In this document: positions 1-7,444 of the stretch, piece by piece
How positions within the stretch are numbered: position 1 is the first letter of the stretch
Layout of the letters: every line of letters begins with the position of its first letter
Assembly (NCBI GenBank): GCA_003139995.1
Contig: PLIC01000109.1
Span: 1 to 64,000, forward strand
Direction of reading: 5' to 3'
Source of the DNA: Candidatus Acidiflorens stordalenmirensis
GTDB taxonomy: Bacteria; Acidobacteriota; Terriglobia; Terriglobales; Acidobacteriaceae
Length of the DNA: 64,000 nucleotides
Program-made: the position numbers and the translations under genes
The notes under the pieces: generated by a model
The model's database searches: none
What the model was told of the DNA's origin: nothing
What the model saw: the letters and a program-made list of their open reading frames with translations, nothing else

Positions 1-199
1 TAATTAGTGTTAACACTCCCTAGGTCTCAGGTATCAGGTATCAGCGGAGCGGCGCAAGCAGCCCTTATGTTTCGTATCAGGGGATCGCCTTAGCCATACC
101 GTAACTTCCTAGAAATCAGACGGCCCTTGAGGGGCCAGGTTACCCCCGTCCCTCAAGTTTTCCGCCGTTTGTGCCGATGAATCCACACGAGGGATACGT
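1..199. other. non-coding left edge with small palindrome and tandem repeat
   Basis: No gene is seen here. Bases 6-17 form a perfect 12-base palindrome, AGTGTTAACACT. Bases 28-44 hold tandem copies of caggtat/caggtatcag, a type of short tandem repeat that recurs between genes in this window. The region may carry the promoter of the response regulator that follows, but no convincing -35/-10 pair was found. Confidence 0.5.
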
Positions 200-670
200 G
201 TGACCGTTTCGAACTCCACCATGTCGAAGTCCAAGGTGCTGTTGGTCGAAGACAGCAAGTTTCTCCGGATGGCCAATGAGCGCGCTTTGTCCAGAGCCGG
301 CTACGACGTCAGCACCGCCGCCGACGGCGAGGAAGCCTTGCGGGTCGCCAATGACAAATTGCCCGACATCATCCTGCTCGACATGATGCTGCCCAGGATC
401 AGCGGCACGGAAGTCCTGAAAGCCCTGAAAGCAAATCCCGCTACCTTGGACATTCCGGTCATCGTGCTGACCAGCCTGTCGCAGAAGAACGAGGAAAAGC
501 TCCTCAGCGAGGGCGCGACCGCCTACTTCGAGAAGTCCAGTTTGGGGCTCGACCAAAGCTCCGATCGTCTGGCGGCCACGATAGAGAAGGTGCTCGACCG
601 GGTCAATCACAAAAAAAGGCTGGATCTTCGTTTGAAGGAATTAGCCATCAAGAAGTCCGGTGGTGGCTGA
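200..670 (+). CDS. single-domain response regulator (receiver domain)
   Basis: A CheY/PilH-like receiver protein of 156 residues. The acidic pair is E17/D18, the phospho-acceptor is D61 in the LLDMMLP segment, the switch Thr lies in VIVLTS, and the conserved Lys in the YFEKS segment. About 25 basic residues follow the receiver fold, and no DNA-binding or enzymatic output domain is present. It probably acts by protein-protein contact after phosphorylation by a kinase encoded elsewhere. The GTG start is preferred because GAGGG lies 8 bases upstream. An in-frame ATG at 221 has no ribosome-binding site. The partner kinase cannot be read from the neighbours. Confidence 0.88.
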   Translation: MTVSNSTMSKSKVLLVEDSKFLRMANERALSRAGYDVSTAADGEEALRVANDKLPDIILLDMMLPRISGTEVLKALKANPATLDIPVIVLTSLSQKNEEKLLSEGATAYFEKSSLGLDQSSDRLAATIEKVLDRVNHKKRLDLRLKELAIKKSGGG

Positions 671-720
671 TGAGGGATCAGGGGGCTGAGAAATTTCACG
701 CGCGGCGATAGAATGTAACA

Positions 721-930
721 ATGTACCACTACAATCCCGCAACCGCCCTTGAAGAACTCACCGAAGACGCGACCCTGCCCAATCCCGTCCACGTGCGCGA
801 CATGATGCTGCGCCACAAGCCCACCGCCGACCAGTCGCTCGAACTGAACCGCATCTTCGTCGAATACCAGAAATCTTTCGGCGAAGCGCAAAAGCTGGCC
901 AAGAAACTCTTGAAGCGCCTGGCAGCGTAG
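721..930 (+). CDS. small hypothetical protein, 69 aa
   Basis: A short hydrophilic protein of 69 residues, not recognised as a family member. It is predicted to be mostly helical, acidic in the first third and Lys-rich at the end (KKLLKRLAA). There is no signal peptide or membrane segment, so it should be cytoplasmic. Codon choice resembles the flanking genes, which supports coding. The ribosome-binding site is weak. It lies 50 bases after the response regulator and may be cotranscribed with it. A short hairpin follows the stop codon. Confidence 0.5.
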   Translation: MYHYNPATALEELTEDATLPNPVHVRDMMLRHKPTADQSLELNRIFVEYQKSFGEAQKLAKKLLKRLAA

Positions 931-967
931 TAAGACTCACGTGGGGACGGCCGCCCTCGTCCGTCCA

Positions 968-984
968 AGCGGGCAAAGCCCGCT
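968..984 (+). terminator. hairpin after the 69-aa gene
   Basis: AGCGGGC-AAA-GCCCGCT forms a 7-bp perfect stem with a 3-base loop, 38 bases after the preceding stop codon. No T-run follows on the plus strand, so it is either a weak terminator or an RNA-stabilising hairpin. Confidence 0.35.
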
Positions 985-1000
985 AGCGCTGCGCTGGGGG

Positions 1001-1042
1001 AAACAAAGAAAAACGGCTGGCAGATTTGTCATGCCAGCCGTT
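1001..1042 (-). terminator. Rho-independent terminator of the Gly/Tyr-rich secreted protein gene
   Basis: An 11-bp perfect stem (AACGGCTGGCA at 1012-1022 pairing with TGCCAGCCGTT at 1032-1042) sits just downstream of the minus-strand gene. Read on the minus strand, the hairpin is followed by TTTTTCTTTGTTT, the classic intrinsic-terminator layout. This is the clearest terminator in the window. Confidence 0.85.
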
Positions 1043-1064
1043 CGTCAATTTCCGGCGTAATTTG

Positions 1065-1472
1065 TTAGCGGCGGCCGCGGAACCCTCCATGGAACCCTCC
1101 GCGGTTGCCTGCGGCCGGGCCGCGTGCTGCGAAGCCGCGCCCAACCACCGGGCCATGTCCCACAAAGCCATGTCCCGCAAAGCCACGTCCCCCAAAGCCG
1201 CGAGCATAGGGGCGTCCGTAATATGGATGTCCCCAGCCGTGGTACCACGGGCCTGCGCCGATGAAGATCCCGTTCGCAAACCAGCTCGGGCCGTAGTAGC
1301 CGTAGGGCGCGCAAGCATACGGATAGCTCGGGTAATAGCCGTAAGCGCAAACTGGCGGGCCAGCCACATAGCCGCCGACGCCGATCCCCACTCCGATCCT
1401 GACCGCAGCCTGCGAGTAGGCTAGCGGCAACGTCAGTAAAGCAAGCAGTGCAACATATCTCAGGTATTTCAT
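1065..1472 (-). CDS. secreted Gly/Tyr/His-rich low-complexity protein
   Basis: A 135-residue protein with a Sec signal peptide (Lys near the N terminus, hydrophobic core LALLTLPLAYS, cleavage likely after SQAA). The mature part is rich in Gly, Tyr, Pro, Phe and Arg: Tyr/Pro blocks first, then repeated RGFxGRGF/GHGFVGHG units. Such proteins are exported and often surface or matrix associated, but no function is assigned. The start at 1472 is set by a strong GGGAGG about 7 bases upstream on the minus strand. Longer upstream frames would mask the signal peptide. A strong terminator follows, and the 5' side carries an ACGGGGC-type hairpin. Confidence 0.75.
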   Translation of the reverse strand: MKYLRYVALLALLTLPLAYSQAAVRIGVGIGVGGYVAGPPVCAYGYYPSYPYACAPYGYYGPSWFANGIFIGAGPWYHGWGHPYYGRPYARGFGGRGFAGHGFVGHGPVVGRGFAARGPAAGNRGGFHGGFRGRR

Positions 1473-1518
1473 GGTGAACCTCCCTTTCTTCTCCTCAGCG
1501 ATTCGAGTTCGTGTGGTG

Positions 1519-1535
1519 ACGGGGCTTAGCCCCGT
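1519..1535. repeat. ACGGGGC-TTA-GCCCCGT dispersed hairpin
   Basis: A perfect 7-bp stem with TTA loop, upstream of the secreted protein gene. Closely related hairpins occur at 4440-4460, 15370-15411 and 27107-27128, so this is one copy of a dispersed small palindrome family. Confidence 0.7.
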
Positions 1536-1745
1536 AAGCGGGCGGAACCCCACACAAGCCCTGCGATTCGCCGGAGCCTGAGGTCCTTCAGCTTTCTGTT
1601 TCTTCTGAAGCGCCTACTCATGTGAACTCGGATCGCGAAGAAAAGTTGCGGCAAGACGAGTGGCTGATTTCAGCCATCCTGCGTGAAATCAACCAGTTGG
1701 AATGGATGGGCGAACCGGGCCGTAAGTTCAGCGTCATCATTCAAT

Positions 1746-1802
1746 CTGTCATCCTGAGCGGAGCAGGGACTTCACGAAGTGAAGTCTCTGCGGAGTCGAA
1801 GG
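1746..1802 (+). repeat. REP-like dispersed element, copy 1 (core CTTCACGAAGTGAAG)
   Basis: The element runs from ctgtcatcctgag through a perfect palindromic core, CTTCACGAAGTGAAG, to ctgcggagtcgaagg. A second copy with nearly the same sequence lies in inverse orientation at 4308-4367, on the other side of the AIPR gene. Confidence 0.8.
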
Positions 1803-1986
1803 ACCCCTGCACCCTTCTCCCTCGCAAGGGGTGCGTTAGGGATGTTCACCCGCGTCCAAGACTCTTTACCCTCTGCTTGGCGGCTGACGCTTTTGATGTG
1901 TTTACTGGTTAGTACTGGTACCCCCCTCCCCCCCTCGCTATACGAATCATGGGGTTAGGAGGAATTTTCGGACTTGGTCTTTGAAA

Positions 1987-2026
1987 AATAAGGACTTATA
2001 TCAAAGTATTCCGGAATAAGGACTTA
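1987..2026. repeat. 12-base direct repeat AATAAGGACTTA, period 28
   Basis: AATAAGGACTTA occurs at 1987-1998 and again at 2015-2026 in an AT-rich stretch. A partial third match (CGGACTT) lies about 20 bases upstream. It could be a protein-binding site, but no adjacent plus-strand gene is recognised. Confidence 0.5.
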
Positions 2027-2358
2027 GCTCGATTCTTCGCCTAATTCTATTAGACTTCATAGTTTCGGCGGCGTGCTGACGCCCGCTCATTGCCTCAAAT
2101 TTAGTTTTCAAAGAACAACTAACATACGGGCTGGAGTAGCTTCGAGGGCCGTCTCGGGAGACGGGCACACATCCTCGTTGCCCTAATCAGATTCATTATC
2201 GCGCATGGCGGGTTGGAAGTCTGTGATGCCGCACACAGATGGTTTGTGATGAAAAAAGTCAGGCGTCTGATTGCGGAAGTGGAACGCTCGCGGAATCCCA
2301 ACCATCGCGAAGAAACGATGAGTGGGGCAGGCTGTGAGTTTCGGTTCAGTCATGTGCG

Positions 2359-4209
2359 TCAGCTCCTAGAGGATGGAGGCCCATCTCGTTTGGTCGAGGG
2401 CAGCAGGTAATCATCGGCGTTCTCGCTCACCACGTCCCAGAGGTTTTCCAACTGCTTCTGCACGGACGCGAGGGTTAGCTGATTTCTGAACCAATTGCGA
2501 TGCCGGAATTCCTTTTCTTTGCTGGACTCTCCATATGCGTTCTTGAGTGCGGTGAACGCGAGTTTGCAGTGACGCCTGATTACCGCTTTGTACGAGTGGG
2601 TCTCGGGCTCAATGTACCAGTTAGGGTCAGAAAACCGTTCGAGAGCGGGACCGAGATCCTGTCCTTGATGCCGGTAGGCCTGTCGCATTGACTCTCCCAC
2701 GGCGAAGAAGACCATCCATCTCCGCTCCAAAGCCTCCGAGGCCGCCGCGCCGCTTTCTCGCTCCCAGATGTCCTTTACGTATTCGCAGATGAACCAAATT
2801 CCAACGAGCCGATTAAACTGCGTTTCCGTCAATGCGGGCAGAAGTTCCGTCCCGTTTCCGTAAATTTTGAGGTAACCGCCATCCTTAGACGTATCAAACA
2901 GGTACTGAGAGCCCCCGAACACATCATCGGGGCCCGAGAGGAAGGAGTGCGCCGTTTTGGTGAAGTCCTCCATTGCAATGGAGATCCGGTTCGGCTCTCT
3001 CTCGCCCGTGCGCTTGTTTCTATATCGAAATTTCTTGCCACCTCGGGCTGGCAGTTTCTCGAACTTCGCAGCCACGTCGAGCTGCACTTTGTCGTTGCTT
3101 CGAAAGTCGGCGACCTTAATGGCGTTTTGGGTGTTGTTGAACTTTGTAATGCTATAAAGGAAATCTGGCTCGACCTCCTTCGGTCTAGCCTCCGTAACTC
3201 TGATCAAGACCCTCACGTCGCGGACGGCGTTCGAGTCATCGGCGTGTGCCTTTTGGAGAGATCGAACGGTCTGGGCGCCATTTATGATCGAAAAATCCTC
3301 GCAAACAAGCGTCCGATTCTCGGGATCTTCAACGATGTGTGATGACAGCGCCGAAATCCCGTTGTTGTAGAAAAAGAAATCGTCTGGGGCGTTCGTAGCG
3401 GTCGCCTTGATGCCCCTGTTGGTTAGGTTGTCGCCGATGTAGTTCCTGATGTTTAGCGAGAATATGCTGGATTTATGTGCTCTGAAAATCTCGGCGACCT
3501 GGCTACCGTCGACTCTTCCGACATACGAGATCCTGCCAAGGTTGTCTTCGAAGCGCAGCCAGGGTGGCTGCTCTTCGTTTCGAGAAAACAAGACCCGCGC
3601 ACGCGCCGAGGACTCCTCTCTTACGCTCAGCGCATCGCGAAGACTCTTATTCAGGGCTTGTTCGTCCAAGAGTTCTAGGGCGACCCGATCAGTTAGGTCT
3701 TGGATCTCACTTATGGGATGTATCCCCTGGCTTAATTGATTGAACGAATTCTGAGCGGGCTGGGCGAGCGTGATGTAGTGAAGAAGAAATGAATCATGCT
3801 CCCAGTCAATTTCGGCGCGCGCCTCCTTGAGCTTCTGATTCATTTTGAATTTCTTCGGCCCCGCAAAGAGCCTTGCTAGCACCGAACAAAAGAAATCGAA
3901 GCTCTCAGGGTCCTCTAGGCGCTTCTTGCTTGTTTTCTTGTGTCCGCTGAACTTCGCCTGCACTATAAGAACGGTGTCGCCTTCACGGGACAGGAAGTCG
4001 ACGCCGCAATCGTCTGAGCCGTCGACAACACAGGCAGCGAGCTCCTCCTCCGTTGTGGGTATCAGTCCCGGATTGACACAGCGGATCACTTTCTCCGCGT
4101 AAAACCTCGCCATGCGTTTCGACCGCTCAACCTCATTCAGGCTGTCGAATTTCAGCCCAAAATCTGATGCGACATAATCCCTGAAATGTTCTCGAAAGAG
4201 TTCTTTCAT
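2359..4209 (-). CDS. AIPR-family abortive phage infection protein with N-terminal nuclease-like domain
   Basis: A 616-residue cytoplasmic protein matching the AIPR family (abortive phage resistance). The AIPR core covers roughly residues 240-520 and contains the family signatures NIRNYIGDN, FFFYNNGIS, IINGAQTV and TKFNNTQNAI. The N-terminal 100 residues fit a PD-(D/E)xK endonuclease pattern: GVD with D71, then IVQAK with Q84 and K86, as in Mrr-like enzymes. The likely role is nucleic-acid cleavage in response to phage; this is inference. The gene stands alone, with no methylase or toxin partner. Its base composition is more AT-rich than its neighbours and it is flanked by inverted copies of a dispersed repeat, both consistent with acquisition by transfer. 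The ATG start at 4209 fits the conserved family start. Confidence 0.85.
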   Translation of the reverse strand: MKELFREHFRDYVASDFGLKFDSLNEVERSKRMARFYAEKVIRCVNPGLIPTTEEELAACVVDGSDDCGVDFLSREGDTVLIVQAKFSGHKKTSKKRLEDPESFDFFCSVLARLFAGPKKFKMNQKLKEARAEIDWEHDSFLLHYITLAQPAQNSFNQLSQGIHPISEIQDLTDRVALELLDEQALNKSLRDALSVREESSARARVLFSRNEEQPPWLRFEDNLGRISYVGRVDGSQVAEIFRAHKSSIFSLNIRNYIGDNLTNRGIKATATNAPDDFFFYNNGISALSSHIVEDPENRTLVCEDFSIINGAQTVRSLQKAHADDSNAVRDVRVLIRVTEARPKEVEPDFLYSITKFNNTQNAIKVADFRSNDKVQLDVAAKFEKLPARGGKKFRYRNKRTGEREPNRISIAMEDFTKTAHSFLSGPDDVFGGSQYLFDTSKDGGYLKIYGNGTELLPALTETQFNRLVGIWFICEYVKDIWERESGAAASEALERRWMVFFAVGESMRQAYRHQGQDLGPALERFSDPNWYIEPETHSYKAVIRRHCKLAFTALKNAYGESSKEKEFRHRNWFRNQLTLASVQKQLENLWDVVSENADDYLLPSTKRDGPPSSRS

Positions 4210-4307
4210 TCAATCCTCGAAGCGCTCTCTTTCTGGAGGAAGAGGCAAGGGAATATTACAACGAACTCAGGCCGACGCTCCAACCGTCTGTTTCGGCCGG
4301 GTGCAGG

Positions 4308-4367
4308 GTCCGACTCCGCAGGGGCTTCACTTCGTGAAGTCCCTGCTGCACTCAGGATGACAGACTG
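4308..4367 (-). repeat. REP-like dispersed element, copy 2 (inverted)
   Basis: Reverse complement of the element at 1746-1802, with the same palindromic core CTTCACGAAGTGAAG and the same flanking words (actccgcagggg on one side, caggatgacag on the other). The two copies bracket the AIPR gene. Confidence 0.8.
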
Positions 4368-4439
4368 GAGGTTCCCTGGCGTCAGCGCCCACTCATCGCA
4401 ACGAACGCGATGAGTGGGGCACCCGCTTGCGCTCGGCTT

Positions 4440-4460
4440 GGACGGGCGAGACGCCCGTCC
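4440..4460. repeat. GGACGGGC hairpin of the dispersed palindrome family
   Basis: GGACGGGC-GAGAC-GCCCGTCC: a perfect 8-bp stem with a 5-base loop, followed by ccacac as in the 15365-15418 element. No T-run follows, so it is better read as a repeat than as a terminator. Confidence 0.65.
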
Positions 4461-4564
4461 CCACACGATCCCCATCGTCCCCACACTAACCCCATCGTTT
4501 ACAATCCTCGTCGTTTACAATCAAAGATTCTCTCCGGGTTGGAAAACGATTGGAAAACATAATC

Positions 4565-6394
4565 ATGCACCGCTGGTCGCAACTCTTTATCCCTACTCTT
4601 CGCGAGGCTCCGGCTGACGCCGAAGTCGCTAGCCACAAGCTGCTGGTCCGCGCTGGATACATCCGCCAACTGGGCGCGGGCATCTACTCGTTCCTGTTCC
4701 TCGGCAATCGCACTACGCAGAAGATCATGGGCATCGTTCGCCAGGAGATGGACAAGATCGGACAGGAATTCTACCTGCCAGCGTTGAATCCGCGCGAAAT
4801 CTGGGAAGCGAGCGGGCGCTGGGCAGCGATGGGCGACAACATGTTTCGCCTCAAGGACCGCAAGGGCGCCGATCTGTGCCTGGGCTTTACGCACGAAGAA
4901 GTCATGACCGACATCGCGCGCAAGGAACTGCGCAGCTACAAGCAACTGCCGCAGATCTGGTATCAGATTCAGACCAAGTTCCGCGACGAGCCTCGTCCGA
5001 AATCGGGCCTGCTGCGCGTGCGTCAGTTCATCATGAAGGACTCGTATTCGTTCGACCTTGACGCCGCCGGGCTCGACGTTTCCTACCTCAAGCACTACGA
5101 CGCCTACTGCCGCATCTTCGACCGCTGCGGCATGAAGTACATGGTGATCGACGCGCACTCGGGCGCCATGGGCGGATCGCAGTCGCAGGAATTCATGGTG
5201 CGCACTCCGGCCGGCGAAGACCAGGTGGTGAGCTGCGAGAAATGCAGCTACGCGGCGAATATGGAGAAGGCGACCTCGAAGCTGGCTCCCATCGAAGACC
5301 TGCAGCCGGAAGGCGACGGCAAGCCGCTGCTCGTCTATACGCCGGGCAAAGGCGCGATCGCCGATGTAGCGGAGTTCCTGAAGATTTCCGCCAAGCAGGA
5401 CATCAAGGCCGTGGCCTACATGGCGCAGAAGCTCGGCGACGGCGGCAAGACGCTGGAGCAGCCGGTCGTGGTTTTTCTGCGCGGCGACCACACCGTGAAC
5501 GAGACCAAGCTGCTCACACTGGTGAAGGCGAGCCAACTTCGTCCCATGCAGACGGAAGAACTGGAACTCTACTTCCAGGGCCCCGCTGGTTTCATCGGAC
5601 CCATCGGCATGGTTGCCCGGCCGGCGGAGTTGCTTGGGCTGTGGCTGGATGAAGGCAAGGAAAAAATTAAGAAGCAGTACCCGCAATTCATCGCCGTTAT
5701 TGACGATCCGCGGAACGCCAATGTCGTGCTCGATGAAGGGCTGGTTGGCCGCGTCAACATGATTTGCGGCGCCAACAAGCTCGACTATCACCTGAAGAAC
5801 GTTACGCCGGGGAAGGATTTCCAGTACACCGTTGCCGCCGACGTCCGCAGCGTGACCGCCGGCGAAGATTGCCCGAATTGCGGCGCTGCCCTGCGCATCG
5901 ATACCGCGGTCGAGATCGGGCATATCTTCAAGCTGGGCTACAAGTATTCCGAATCCATGGGCGCCCGCGTGCTCGATCGCAATGGCAAGGAAATCGCGCC
6001 AATTATGGGGAGCTACGGGATTGGCATCGAGCGTATCCTGACCGCGGCCGTCGAGCAAAATAACGACGAGAACGGCTTCTGGCTGCCGCCTTCGATCGCG
6101 CCATTCGAGGTGGTCGTAGTGGCCACCAATAGCTCGGACGAAAAGATCCGCAGCGCCGCCGAGGACGTTGCCCGGCAGCTCGAAGCCTCCGGATACGACG
6201 TTTTACTCGATGACCGGGATGAACGGCCAGGGGTGAAGTTCAAGGATGCCGACCTGGTGGGCATCCCCTTTCGAATCAATGTGGGAAAGAAGGTTACCGA
6301 AGATACTGTGGAAGTCGTTCGGCGCTCGACTCTCCACAAAGAGGACGTTAAGATTTCTGCCATAACCGAGTATTTTCAAGGACTGCGCCAATGA
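4565..6394 (+). CDS. proS: proline--tRNA ligase
   Basis: Class II aminoacyl-tRNA synthetase charging tRNA-Pro, cytoplasmic, 609 residues. This is the bacterial long form with an inserted editing domain (about residues 225-400). Class II motif 2 is [16 protein letters not shown] near residue 140, motif 3 is GSYGIGIER near residue 485, and the anticodon-binding domain fills the last ~100 residues. CxxC pairs are seen at CEKC and CPNC. ATG 4565 is preferred because [14 protein letters not shown] matches the usual family N terminus. The frame is also open to a TTG at 4550, which would add five residues. Upstream lie repeats only; a small membrane-anchored gene follows about 100 bases downstream. 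Confidence 0.97.
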   Translation: MHRWSQLFIPTLREAPADAEVASHKLLVRAGYIRQLGAGIYSFLFLGNRTTQKIMGIVRQEMDKIGQEFYLPALNPREIWEASGRWAAMGDNMFRLKDRKGADLCLGFTHEEVMTDIARKELRSYKQLPQIWYQIQTKFRDEPRPKSGLLRVRQFIMKDSYSFDLDAAGLDVSYLKHYDAYCRIFDRCGMKYMVIDAHSGAMGGSQSQEFMVRTPAGEDQVVSCEKCSYAANMEKATSKLAPIEDLQPEGDGKPLLVYTPGKGAIADVAEFLKISAKQDIKAVAYMAQKLGDGGKTLEQPVVVFLRGDHTVNETKLLTLVKASQLRPMQTEELELYFQGPAGFIGPIGMVARPAELLGLWLDEGKEKIKKQYPQFIAVIDDPRNANVVLDEGLVGRVNMICGANKLDYHLKNVTPGKDFQYTVAADVRSVTAGEDCPNCGAALRIDTAVEIGHIFKLGYKYSESMGARVLDRNGKEIAPIMGSYGIGIERILTAAVEQNNDENGFWLPPSIAPFEVVVVATNSSDEKIRSAAEDVARQLEASGYDVLLDDRDERPGVKFKDADLVGIPFRINVGKKVTEDTVEVVRRSTLHKEDVKISAITEYFQGLRQ

Positions 6395-6493
6395 CTGCTC
6401 GCGGCCGGCTCGCTAGCCCGAGAACAGCCCTTAGCGCATGACGGTAAGCTCGGGATTGGAACTTCGCAACCAGCGATTTGGCGATTGTTTTTT

Positions 6494-6850
6494 ATGGCAA
6501 CTCTGAAATTGGTCTTCGGCGTGGCCGTCATCGCGGCGATTCTCCTGGTGGGCTTCAAGGTCATTCCGCCGGTCCTCTCGAACTACCAGTTCGAGGATGC
6601 GATCAAGACCGAAGCGCTGCAATCGACTTACACCACGCGCACGGAAGACGACATTCGCGAGACCATCATCAAGCAGGCCCGCAGCTACGATATTGCGCTG
6701 ACGCCCAAGCAGGTGCATGTTGCGCGGGTGGGCGGGATGGGCAATGGCAGTCTCGCCATTGACGTCGAGTACAGCGTTGCCATCGAACTGCCGGGCTACT
6801 CGACCACCATCAATTTCCATCCTTCGACGAAGAACAAAGCTGTGCTTTAG
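6494..6850 (+). CDS. small membrane-anchored protein, DUF4845-like
   Basis: A 118-residue protein with one N-terminal membrane helix (residues 4-25, VFGVAVIAAILLVGF), followed by a soluble domain of about 90 residues predicted alpha/beta. The layout (N-in anchor, short extracytoplasmic domain ending in a beta-rich segment) resembles DUF4845-type proteins, whose function is unknown. ATG 6494 is used; an upstream in-frame TTG adds only three residues. It follows proS by 100 bases in the same direction and may be cotranscribed. There is no catalytic signature. Confidence 0.65.
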   Translation: MATLKLVFGVAVIAAILLVGFKVIPPVLSNYQFEDAIKTEALQSTYTTRTEDDIRETIIKQARSYDIALTPKQVHVARVGGMGNGSLAIDVEYSVAIELPGYSTTINFHPSTKNKAVL

Positions 6851-7018
6851 GAGCGGCTGTCAGCCATCAGTTCTCAGTTCTCAGCCGTCGGGGTCCTCAC
6901 GCGGCACTACTCGGAACCCGCGCCCTTCCGGGTTCGCCCCGACCCTCAGTAACCTGCCTCTGTGCTGGGAACGGCAACTGTCTTGCCGATAACTCTCGAA
7001 GGAGGCGAGACCGAGGTC

Positions 7019-7444
7019 ATGGAATTCTTTGGACAATTGTTTTCTTCCGATTTCATGCCGCACGGTTTCTGCTACCTGTGGGATCCGCGCATCGTGTGGC
7101 TGCACGTTATTTCGGACGGCCTGATCGCACTGTCGTATTACTGCATTCCCGTTATCCTCTTCTATTTCATTCGCAGGAATCGCGATCTTCCCTTCTATCG
7201 GATTTTCTGGATGTTAGGGAGCTTTATCCTGGCTTGTGGCACGACCCACCTGATGGAAATTTGGAACGTCTGGCACGGCAGCTATGTGCTGGCGGGCATC
7301 ATTAAGGCAATCACGGCTGCGGTTTCCGTGGTCACGGTGGTGATGCTCGTACCATTAGTTCCGAGGATCATCTCGCTGCCGGGCATCAATCAGCGCCCAT
7401 TAGTGGAAGGTTCCCAGCATTTGGCAGGTCTGGCTCATGACTGA
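7019..7444 (+). CDS. stand-alone ethylene-receptor-type transmembrane sensor protein
   Basis: A 141-residue membrane protein with three transmembrane helices (about 27-52, 60-82, 88-115). It corresponds to the ethylene-binding domain of plant ETR1 and cyanobacterial relatives. All five residues known from ETR1 as important for copper and ethylene binding (Asp25, Tyr32, Ile62, Cys65, His69) are present with identical spacing as D33, Y40, I70, C73 and H77. The third helix also matches (KAITA..V...MLV). No kinase is fused. Instead the stop codon overlaps the next gene, a receiver-histidine kinase, by 8 bases, so the two probably form one split receptor. ATG 7019 is chosen; GGAGG lies 13 bases upstream and GAGG 2 bases upstream, neither ideal. 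Confidence 0.88.
   Translation: MEFFGQLFSSDFMPHGFCYLWDPRIVWLHVISDGLIALSYYCIPVILFYFIRRNRDLPFYRIFWMLGSFILACGTTHLMEIWNVWHGSYVLAGIIKAITAAVSVVTVVMLVPLVPRIISLPGINQRPLVEGSQHLAGLAHD

Larger units (their letters stand above)
1554..2358. other. long non-coding stretch with dispersed repeats
   Basis: About 800 bases without a convincing gene. It contains a REP-like element (1746-1802), a 12-base direct repeat (1987-2026), an AT-rich patch around 1960-2110 and the repeat word GATGAGTGGGGCA at 2317-2329. An open frame from GTG 1622 begins with a protein-like stretch of about 35 residues (acidic, ending near GEPGRK) and then runs into the REP element. It may be the relic of a gene cut by the repeat. The region lies 3' of the AIPR gene. 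Confidence 0.5.
4210..4564. other. non-coding spacer with repeat cluster upstream of proS
   Basis: About 355 bases without a gene. It contains the inverted REP-like copy (4308-4367), the word GATGAGTGGGGCA (4409-4421) and a dispersed hairpin (4440-4460). Just before proS a direct repeat of cgtttacaatc (11 bases, about 15 bases apart) occurs. It may overlap the proS promoter, but no clear -35 element was found. Confidence 0.5.

Noticed and set aside
1622-1912. 96-codon frame starting at GTG 1622
   Set aside because: Only the first ~35 residues look protein-like; the rest is translated REP element. Possible gene relic, not an intact gene.
2213-2410. 65-codon plus-strand frame at the 3' side of the AIPR gene
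   Set aside because: Part of it reads through a dispersed repeat word and the end overlaps the AIPR gene; no family match seen.
4499-6058. 519-codon minus-strand open frame opposite proS
   Set aside because: It lies fully inside the proS gene on the other strand; long antisense frames are expected in GC-rich genes, and the translation has no family features.
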